From: Sphingopyxis bauzanensis
GTDB taxonomy: Bacteria; Pseudomonadota; Alphaproteobacteria; Sphingomonadales; Sphingomonadaceae
DNA length: 64,000 bases
NCBI RefSeq assembly: GCF_002205675.1
Contig: NZ_NISK01000001.1
Location: forward strand, 801,054-865,053
Reading direction: 5' to 3'
Translations under genes and position numbers: made by a program
In this document: positions 58,121 through 64,000 of the stretch, one piece after another
How positions within the stretch are numbered: position 1 is the first letter of the stretch
How the letters are laid out: each line of letters opens with the position of its first letter
The notes under the pieces: model-generated
The model's database searches: none
What the model was told of the DNA's origin: nothing
Seen by the model: only the letters and a program-made list of their open reading frames with translations

Positions 58121-60811
58121 TCAGCCGAAGGTACGCTGCCACCAGCCGCGGCGTGGTTCGCCGTCGGGACCGACGCCGCCCTCGTCACCATTGGCGGCTT
58201 CGGTTTCGGCGTCGCCCGTCGTCGCCGCTTCGGGCGCTGCGTCCGCTGCAACCGCCTTTTTGGCGCGGCTCGCACGCTTCTTCGGTGCGGGCTTGGCGGG
58301 TTCGGCGTCAGACTCGGCGGCTTCGGCAACGGGTGCCGCCTCCACCGCTTCCGGCGCCGCCTCTACCACTGCGTCAACGGCTTCCGCTTCGACTGCGGCC
58401 TTGGTCTTGCGCGGCGCGCGTTTGCGCTTCGGCTTTTCCTCGGCGGTCGGCGCGTCTTCGACGACCGGTTCGGCGACGTCCGCGGCGACCGGTGCTTCGA
58501 TAGCATCGGTTGCGGTTTCGTCGGCTGCCTCTGCGGCATCGACCTTGGGCTTGCGACCACGACCGCCACGGCGGCGGCGCGGCTTGGCGTCGGGATCGAC
58601 CGCTTCGGCCTCGCCATCGCTGGCAGTTTCCGCCGGAGCGGCGTCGCCCTCCTCGGCACCTTCCGCAGCGTTGTCGCGCTCGACTTCGCCGTCGCGTTCT
58701 TCACCGTTCTCGACGATTTCATTGCCTTCCTCGTCGCGGCGACCACGGCGACCACGACGACGACGGCGACGGCGCTTGCGGCCCTCGCCGTCGGTGTCGC
58801 TCTCGCCGCCCTCGGGCGCGCGCTCGCGCTGGCGTGCGGGACGGGCTTCGGCCTCTTCTTCAGCCTCTTCCGCATCCTCGTCTTCGGGATAATCGTCGTC
58901 ATCCTCTTCCTCGATCGGCGCGATCGGGGCAAAGCTGCGGCGCTGCGTCGGCGGCGGCCCGGTGACCTCGACCGCCATGCGGGCACCCTCGGTCTCGCCG
59001 TCGGGCAGTATTTCGACCGTTACGCCGTACAGCTCCTCGATATCGCGCAGCTCGCGGCGCTTTTCGTTGAGCAGGTAGAAGGTCGCTTCCTGGCTGGCCC
59101 GCAGGGTGATCTTGTTGCCCTTGCCGCGTGCCGCTTCCTCCTCGATCAGGCGCAGCGCGCTCAGGCCCGCCGACGATGCGGTGCGGACCAGCCCGGTGCC
59201 TTCGCAATGCGGGCAGGGGCGCGTCGACGCTTCGAGCACCCCGGTGCGCAGGCGCTGGCGGCTCATTTCCATCAGGCCAAAGCCCGAAATGCGGCCGACC
59301 TGGATGCGCGCGCGGTCGTTTTTCAGCGCATCCTTCATCGCGCGCTCGACCTTGCGGACGTTCGAGCCATGATCCATGTCGATGAAATCGATCACGACCA
59401 GCCCGGCCATGTCGCGCAGGCGCAGCTGGCGGGCGATTTCGGCCGCGGCCTCCAGATTGGTGCTGACCGCGGTCTGCTCGATATTATGCTCGCGCGTCGA
59501 CCGGCCCGAGTTGATGTCGATCGACACCAAAGCTTCGGTCGGGTTGATCACCAGATAACCGCCCGACTTCAGCTGGACAACGGGATTGAGCATCCCCGCC
59601 AGCTGGTCCTCGACGCCGTAACGCTGATAGAGCGACACCGGATCGGCATATTGCTTCACCCGCCGCGCGTGGCTGGGCATCAGCAGCTTCATGAACTGCT
59701 TGGCCGCCTTATAGCCCTCGTCGCCCTCGACGAGCACTTCCTCAATGTCTTTATGATAAATGTCGCGGATCGCGCGTTTCACCAGATCGCTGTCCGAATG
59801 GACCAGCGCCGGGGCGCTCGATTCGAGGGTCTTTTCGCGAATCTCGTCCCACAGGCGGGCGAGATAGTCGAAGTCGCGCTTGATCTCGACCTTAGTGCGG
59901 CTCATCCCGGCGGTACGGACAATGCAGCCCATCGTCGGCGGCAGCGCGAGCTCGTCGATCATCGCCTTCAGCTTGCGGCGATCGGCGCCGTTCGAAATCT
60001 TGCGGCTGATGCCGCCGCCGTGCATCGTGTTGGGCATCAACACGCAATAACGGCCAGCCAGCGACAGATAGGTGGTCAGCGCCGCGCCCTTGTTGCCGCG
60101 TTCTTCCTTGACGACCTGGACCAGCATCACCTGGCGGCGACGGATGACGTCTTGGATCTTGTAGCGGCGGCGGAGCGACATGCGGTTTTCGCTGTCGTCC
60201 TCGTCGCGGCGGCTGCTGCGGCCGCGGCCACCGCCCTTGCGGCCATTGCCGCGCCCGCGGCCACGACCCTTACGGTCGCCGCGATCGCCGCGGCCTTCAC
60301 GGCCTTCTTCGGACTCTTCGCCGCCCTCTTCGCTATCGCCATTTTCGGCGTCGCTCTGGTCGTCGCGGTCATCGTCGTCGCCATCGTTGCGCTCGTCACG
60401 ATCATCGTCGTCGCGGTCGTGGTGGCTGTCGCCATTGTCGTCCTCGTCATGATATTCGACGTCGGCGACATCGCCTTCCAGCTCGTCGAGGTCTTCCTCG
60501 GCGCGCTGTGCGGCGGCGGCGGCATGTTCGGCCTCTTCGCGCAGCAGCGCTTCGCGGTCTTCTTTTGGAATCTGGTAATAATCCGGGTGGATTTCGCTGA
60601 ACGCCAGGAACCCGTGGCGATTGCCGCCATATTCGATGAACGCTGCCTGCAGCGACGGTTCGACGCGGGTAACTTTGGCCAGATAGATATTGCCCTTGAG
60701 CTGCTTGTGCTCGGCGGACTCGAAATCAAACTCCTCGATGCGGTTTCCCTGGGTGACGGCGACCCGGGTTTCTTCCCGGTGCCGCGCGTCGATCAACATG
60801 CGCGTAGTCAT
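58121..60811 (-). CDS. rne: Ribonuclease E/G
   Basis: An 896-residue endoribonuclease, core of the RNA degradosome. The S1 domain (GNIYLAKVTRVEPSLQAAFIEYGGNRHGFLAF) is split by a long acidic then Arg/Gly-rich insert at about 95-210. The catalytic DNase I-like region contains VSIDINSGRST and VIDFIDMDHGSNVRKVE. CPHCEGTG near 540 is the zinc-link that joins two subunits. The C-terminal 270 residues are a disordered scaffold of acidic and RRRRRRRRGRRGRR-type RNA-binding blocks ending WWQRTFG. Its leader carries a terminator-like hairpin. Confidence 0.96.
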   Translation of the reverse strand: MTTRMLIDARHREETRVAVTQGNRIEEFDFESAEHKQLKGNIYLAKVTRVEPSLQAAFIEYGGNRHGFLAFSEIHPDYYQIPKEDREALLREEAEHAAAAAQRAEEDLDELEGDVADVEYHDEDDNGDSHHDRDDDDRDERNDGDDDDRDDQSDAENGDSEEGGEESEEGREGRGDRGDRKGRGRGRGNGRKGGGRGRSSRRDEDDSENRMSLRRRYKIQDVIRRRQVMLVQVVKEERGNKGAALTTYLSLAGRYCVLMPNTMHGGGISRKISNGADRRKLKAMIDELALPPTMGCIVRTAGMSRTKVEIKRDFDYLARLWDEIREKTLESSAPALVHSDSDLVKRAIRDIYHKDIEEVLVEGDEGYKAAKQFMKLLMPSHARRVKQYADPVSLYQRYGVEDQLAGMLNPVVQLKSGGYLVINPTEALVSIDINSGRSTREHNIEQTAVSTNLEAAAEIARQLRLRDMAGLVVIDFIDMDHGSNVRKVERAMKDALKNDRARIQVGRISGFGLMEMSRQRLRTGVLEASTRPCPHCEGTGLVRTASSAGLSALRLIEEEAARGKGNKITLRASQEATFYLLNEKRRELRDIEELYGVTVEILPDGETEGARMAVEVTGPPPTQRRSFAPIAPIEEEDDDDYPEDEDAEEAEEEAEARPARQRERAPEGGESDTDGEGRKRRRRRRRGRRGRRDEEGNEIVENGEERDGEVERDNAAEGAEEGDAAPAETASDGEAEAVDPDAKPRRRRGGRGRKPKVDAAEAADETATDAIEAPVAADVAEPVVEDAPTAEEKPKRKRAPRKTKAAVEAEAVDAVVEAAPEAVEAAPVAEAAESDAEPAKPAPKKRASRAKKAVAADAAPEAATTGDAETEAANGDEGGVGPDGEPRRGWWQRTFG

Positions 60812-60825
60812 TAGTTACACTCCAA

Positions 60826-60841
60826 GCGCGCCGTAGCGCGC
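60826..60841 (-). promoter_or_regulatory. Short leader hairpin just upstream of the rne start
   Basis: GCGCGC-CGTA-GCGCGC is a perfect 6-bp stem with a tetraloop, 15 bases before the rne ATG. It overlaps the expected ribosome-binding region and may influence initiation. Confidence 0.4.
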
Positions 60842-60845
60842 CATC

Positions 60846-60882
60846 AAAAAATCCCGCGACCTTCCTTGACGAAAGATCGCGG
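60846..60882 (-). terminator. Intrinsic terminator in the rne leader
   Basis: On the minus strand CCGCGATCTTTC pairs with GGAAGGTCGCGG (12 bp, two G-U pairs) around GTCAA, followed by GAT and a run totalling six T. It points toward rne and ends 35 bases before its ATG. It is either the end of an upstream small RNA or an attenuator in the rne leader. Confidence 0.65.
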
Positions 60883-61418
60883 CGGGTACGGATGAAACGA
60901 AAAAAGACGTTATTGCCGCGGGGAGCCTGCGTCCGATGCTGGACGCGCATGCGGTCTTTGCATCCGGCGACGGCGGCGGCGAAAGCGCCCGCGTCGGGAT
61001 GAAAAGAGGGCATGGCAAGCCTCATGCGGCATCAACCTGTTACATGGGGTGAGCGGGCGGGCAGGGCGGGCGTCTGGCGATCGCCCCGACTGTCCGGTCA
61101 ACCGGGTGGACTGACGGCAGGTCGCCGATCCCCGCATATCCGGCGCCAAGGCGGCCATGTTCCGCAGTTTTTGCGGAGCAGGCCTTCCCCTCAAAAGGCC
61201 GGACGGCACCGGGAACGACACCGTCAGTGATGGTGTGCTAGCATCGGCACGGGCCGACGGCAACAGCGCCGCCACAGAAAGATGGGACGCCGCCGCGCGT
61301 CGGCAACCCCGGTATCGCCGCCAAACATGCTGAATTGTCGGTTAACCTTGCCAGTTGACGGGCGTTTGATGCGCCATGGCTAATGCGGTGTTCACGACAT
61401 TCAGCCGCTGGGGACCAT
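60883..61418. other. Divergent intergenic region between rne and the amidase gene
   Basis: About 530 bases with no credible protein gene. It must hold promoters for both divergent genes. The minus-strand terminator at its left end implies a minus-strand transcript starting inside it. A second hairpin (AGGCC-TTCCCCTCAAAA-GGCC) lies near 61180-61200. The plus-strand TTGACG near 61355 is a possible -35 element for the amidase gene, with no convincing -10. Confidence 0.5.
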
Positions 61419-62681
61419 ATGTTTTCGAATAAGCACTGGACCAGCGCGCACGGGCGGCGGCATAAAAGCGTCATGAGCCTGCTGCTTGTACTAATCTCGA
61501 TGATGATGAACCCACCAGCGGTGCTGGCGGGGCAGATTGGCGCGGTCGAAATCGGCGATTCGGACATCACGCTGCGCTTCGACGATCTGGTCAGCGGTGC
61601 GTCGACCTTCCTCCTCGCAGGTCCCGATCGGATCGCGCTCGACATCGCGGGCGCGCAGCCGGGCCGTTCGTCACAAGGCGCCGGACTGGTTCGGGCGGTG
61701 CGCCAGGGGCAGAAAGATCCCGGCATGGCGCGTATCGTGCTCGACCTCGCGCAGCCGGCGTTGGTCAGCGGCGCGCGCTTCGCCGCCGACGGCCGCAGCC
61801 TGACCTTCCAGCTCCGCCCGGTGTCCGCCGAAGAATTCGCGCGGGTGTCGCGCGGCCCGCGCACCGAATTGGCGCCGCCAGCGAGCTTCCGCGCCAAGCC
61901 GCCTGAAAAACGCTACAGCGTCAGCGTTCCGATCGGCAAAGCCAAGCCCAGCGTGGCGCTACCGCGGATCGAAGGGCCGAACAACAGCCGCCTGCCGCTG
62001 GTCGTGCTTGACGCGGGACATGGTGGCCACGATCCGGGGGCGATCAGCCCGCACAGCGGCAAACGCGAAAAGGACATCACGCTGGCGCTCGCCCGCGCCA
62101 TTCGCGACGACCTGCTCGCCTCGGGCCGCGTCCGTGTCGCGCTGACCCGCGGCGACGACCGCTATCTGGTGCTTGAGGAGCGGTTCGGCATCGCGCGGCG
62201 GCTCAGGGCCGATTTGTTCATTTCGATTCACGCCGACGCCGCTGAAAATCAGGCCGCCAGCGGCGCGTCGATCTACACCTTGTCCGAAGTCGCGTCCGAC
62301 CGCGAAGCGGCGCGGCTCGCGGCGCGTGAGAATCAGGCAAATGTCATCAACGGGGTCGATCTGGGTGCGCACAGCGGCGATGTGTCGTCGATCCTGCTCG
62401 ACCTGACCCAGCGCGAGACGATGAACGTCGCATCCGATTTTGCCCGCCTGCTCCAGCGCGAAGCGAGCGAAGCGGTCAAATTCCGCACCCACGCGCATCG
62501 CTTTGCCTCGTTTGTGGTGCTGAAAGCGCCCGACACGCCGTCGATCCTGTTCGAAACCGGCTTCATCTCGAACAAGGACGACGCCGAATTCCTTGCGTCG
62601 ACGGCAGGCCAGAAAAAGGTCGCGCGCGGGGTGCGCGACGCGGTGCAAATCCATTTCGCACGGCAAATAGCGGCGCGCTGA
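61419..62681 (+). CDS. N-acetylmuramoyl-L-alanine amidase with AMIN domain
   Basis: A 420-residue periplasmic peptidoglycan amidase that splits septal murein. The signal peptide (SLLLVLISMMMNPPAVLAG) follows a basic N-terminus. An AMIN domain (VSGASTFLLAGPDRIALDIAGA ... MARIVLDLAQPALVSGARF) targets the division site. The Amidase_3 catalytic domain has VVLDAGHGGHDPGAIS with the first zinc His, REKDITLALARAI with the zinc Glu, FISIHADAAENQAASGASIYTLS with the second His, and PSILFETGFISNKDD with the catalytic Glu. The architecture is that of AmiC/AmiB. The ATG at 61419 is used; 61473 is the alternative. Confidence 0.94.
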   Translation: MFSNKHWTSAHGRRHKSVMSLLLVLISMMMNPPAVLAGQIGAVEIGDSDITLRFDDLVSGASTFLLAGPDRIALDIAGAQPGRSSQGAGLVRAVRQGQKDPGMARIVLDLAQPALVSGARFAADGRSLTFQLRPVSAEEFARVSRGPRTELAPPASFRAKPPEKRYSVSVPIGKAKPSVALPRIEGPNNSRLPLVVLDAGHGGHDPGAISPHSGKREKDITLALARAIRDDLLASGRVRVALTRGDDRYLVLEERFGIARRLRADLFISIHADAAENQAASGASIYTLSEVASDREAARLAARENQANVINGVDLGAHSGDVSSILLDLTQRETMNVASDFARLLQREASEAVKFRTHAHRFASFVVLKAPDTPSILFETGFISNKDDAEFLASTAGQKKVARGVRDAVQIHFARQIAAR

Positions 62682-62714
62682 TCTCCATAATATAGTCTTG
62701 ACTAACTTTCTCCG

Positions 62715-62742
62715 CGCAGCCAGCCTGCCCTCGCTGGCTGCG
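62715..62742 (+). promoter_or_regulatory. Hairpin immediately before the lactone-oxidase ribosome-binding site
   Basis: CGCAGCCAGC and GCTGGCTGCG pair perfectly over 10 bp around an 8-base loop. The stem ends directly at GGAGAAGG, the ribosome-binding site of the next gene. It may terminate the amidase transcript or shape translation. Confidence 0.4.
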
Positions 62743-62752
62743 GGAGAAGGGC

Positions 62753-64000
62753 ATGAGCTGGAGCAACTGGTCGGGTAGCGTCACCGCCGCGGGCCAAATC
62801 GCCCGCCCGCACAGTGAAGACGAACTAGCGATGCTCATTCGCGGCGCAACCAAGCTCCGCGTCACCGGCGCCGGACACAGCTTCATGCCGCTCTGCGAAT
62901 CGGACGAGCTGATCGTCAATCTCGACGATCTGGCGGGCGAGATGCATGTCGCCGCCGACCGGCAGACCGCGCGCATTCCCGCGGGCTGGAGCATCCGCCG
63001 CCTGACCGCGGCGTTGTGGGACGAGGGGCTGGCGCTCGCCAATCAGGGCGACGTCAATCCGCAGTCCCTCGCGGGCGCGATGGCGACCGGGACGCATGGC
63101 ACCGGGGTCGATCTCGGCTCGCTCGCAACTTTTGCGCGCGGTTTCCGCCTGATCGGCGCTGATGGCGAGGTCCACTGGTGCGATGCGACCACCAACGCCG
63201 AATTGTATCAGGCGCAGCGGCTGTCGCTTGGCCTGTTCGGGGTGGCGACCGAAATCGACGTCGCGGTCGTCCCCGCTTTTCACCTCGCAGAACGGATCAA
63301 AAAGCGCCGCTGGGCCGAAATCCGCGAGCGCTATGACGAGCTCACGCAGCAGCACCGCCACGTCGAATTCTGGTTCTTTCCGCACAGCGACGATGTGATC
63401 CTGAAAACCCTCGACCTGTGCGATCCGTGTGATCCCCCGCCGACCACGACCGATATGGAGGAGGCCAGTTTTCGCCGCATCCTCAACATTTCGGCGCTGC
63501 TGCCCTTCCTCACGCCGTCGCTGCAGCGATTGATGATGAAAAGTGGTATTTCGGGCCGCCGCCGCGGTCCTGCGCACAGTATCTTTCCGTCCGATCGCAC
63601 GGTCCGGTTCGAAGAGATGGAATATGAAATGCCGCGCGCGGTCGGGCTCGACACTCTTGCGGAGGTTGTTGGCTGGATCCGCCGCAAGCGCCTACCCGTC
63701 ACCTTCCCGTTCGAGTTTCGCACCGTCGCTGCCGACGACATCTGGATGAGCCCGATGAACGCCGGACCCGTCGCCGCGATTTCGATGCATCAATATGCCA
63801 AGATGCCCTGGCGCAATCTGTTCGCCGAGGCCGAGACGATTTTTCGCACCCATGGCGGGCGGCCGCACTGGGCCAAGCGTCACACGCTCACGCGCGCCGA
63901 TGTCGCGGCGCTCTATCCGATGGCAGGGCGCTACAATGCCGTCCGCCGCGCCGCCGATCCGGGCGGAAAATTCCTCAACCCGCATCTCGAAAGCCTGTTC
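62753..64000 (+). CDS. FAD-linked sugar-1,4-lactone oxidase (D-arabinono/L-gulono-lactone oxidase family), 3' truncated
   Basis: The frame starts at ATG 62753 behind GGAGAAGG and is open for 416 codons to the window edge. The N-terminal FAD domain has LRVTGAGHSFMPLC near 36-49, whose His is the covalent flavin site in this family, NQGDVNPQSLAGAMATGTHGTG near 98-119, and LGLFGVATEIDVAV. The C-terminal ALO domain shows VEFWFFPHSDDVILK and FPFEFRTVAADDIWMSP. The last visible residues (GGKFLNPHLESLF) match the usual C-terminus, so only a few codons are missing. Members oxidise aldonolactones to ascorbate-like products or act on alditols; the substrate is not evident. Confidence 0.9.
   Translation, partial: MSWSNWSGSVTAAGQIARPHSEDELAMLIRGATKLRVTGAGHSFMPLCESDELIVNLDDLAGEMHVAADRQTARIPAGWSIRRLTAALWDEGLALANQGDVNPQSLAGAMATGTHGTGVDLGSLATFARGFRLIGADGEVHWCDATTNAELYQAQRLSLGLFGVATEIDVAVVPAFHLAERIKKRRWAEIRERYDELTQQHRHVEFWFFPHSDDVILKTLDLCDPCDPPPTTTDMEEASFRRILNISALLPFLTPSLQRLMMKSGISGRRRGPAHSIFPSDRTVRFEEMEYEMPRAVGLDTLAEVVGWIRRKRLPVTFPFEFRTVAADDIWMSPMNAGPVAAISMHQYAKMPWRNLFAEAETIFRTHGGRPHWAKRHTLTRADVAALYPMAGRYNAVRRAADPGGKFLNPHLESLF

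Noticed and set aside
58013-60814. A 933-codon plus-strand frame covering the whole of rne
   Set aside because: It is the mirror of the low-complexity rne coding sequence. The product is runs of Val/Ala/Phe/Thr with no start signal or family match.
1-64000. CRISPR array, insertion sequence, prophage or replication origin
   Set aside because: No regularly spaced identical repeats, no transposase or phage structural genes, and no DnaA-box cluster were seen. The only mobile-element trace is the integrase stump at 29989.

Overview
The window is a high-GC chromosomal segment of an alphaproteobacterium. It is most likely a member of Sphingomonadales (Sphingopyxis or a close relative). The grounds are a single bifunctional Rsh, PutA with a divergent Lrp, a TonB receptor paired with a TPR-sulfotransferase, an RNase E whose S1 domain carries a long insert, and interspersed palindromes built on CTTGTCGAAG/CTTCGACAAG. 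The genus is inferred from gene content and repeat style, not from a marker gene.

Layout. 1-13.5 kb is mostly housekeeping: the 3' end of a CnoX-like thioredoxin, a LON-domain protein, a UbiH-type hydroxylase, ftsK-lolA, xthA-ribA, rsh, a family 2 glycosyltransferase, an HxlR regulator and a LytS/LytTR pair. 13.6-23.3 kb is a tightly packed four-gene minus-strand operon. In transcription order it encodes a membrane-anchored or secreted pentahaem cytochrome c, a lipoprotein with two GlcG/HbpS-like domains, an outer-membrane beta-barrel, and a 1443-residue exported decahaem cytochrome ending in LVIVD beta-propeller repeats. This is the most unusual locus here and looks like a porin-cytochrome electron conduit of a type I do not recognise. 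gdhA lies just upstream, followed by a CcmI-like TPR protein and putA with its Lrp regulator.

29.7-32 kb holds a tRNA-Gly(CCC) whose 3' end is repeated about 2.1 kb downstream. Between the copies lie an 11-codon integrase remnant, four evenly spaced 16-bp operators and hipBA, so this appears to be a decayed tRNA-integrated mini-island carrying a toxin-antitoxin pair. 32-46 kb is again ordinary: a GT14 transferase, HU, cobQ, an S41 protease, rlmE-ppx, a glycine-zipper protein, a phytase-like esterase, rpmB, tadA, a sirtuin, dapB, a gene broken by an in-frame TGA, nth and an M20 peptidase.

45.8-54.9 kb looks like an uptake-and-oxidation module: a BetI-like repressor with a palindromic operator, a Rieske oxygenase, a PYROXD2-like FAD enzyme, an APC permease, a TonB receptor and a TPR-sulfotransferase. 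54.9-64 kb encodes a DsbA-like protein with a 300-residue N-terminal extension, a BepA-like M48 protease, RNase E with a terminator-like hairpin in its leader, an AmiC-like amidase, and a sugar-lactone oxidase cut off by the window edge. No insertion sequence, CRISPR array, rRNA or replication origin was seen.
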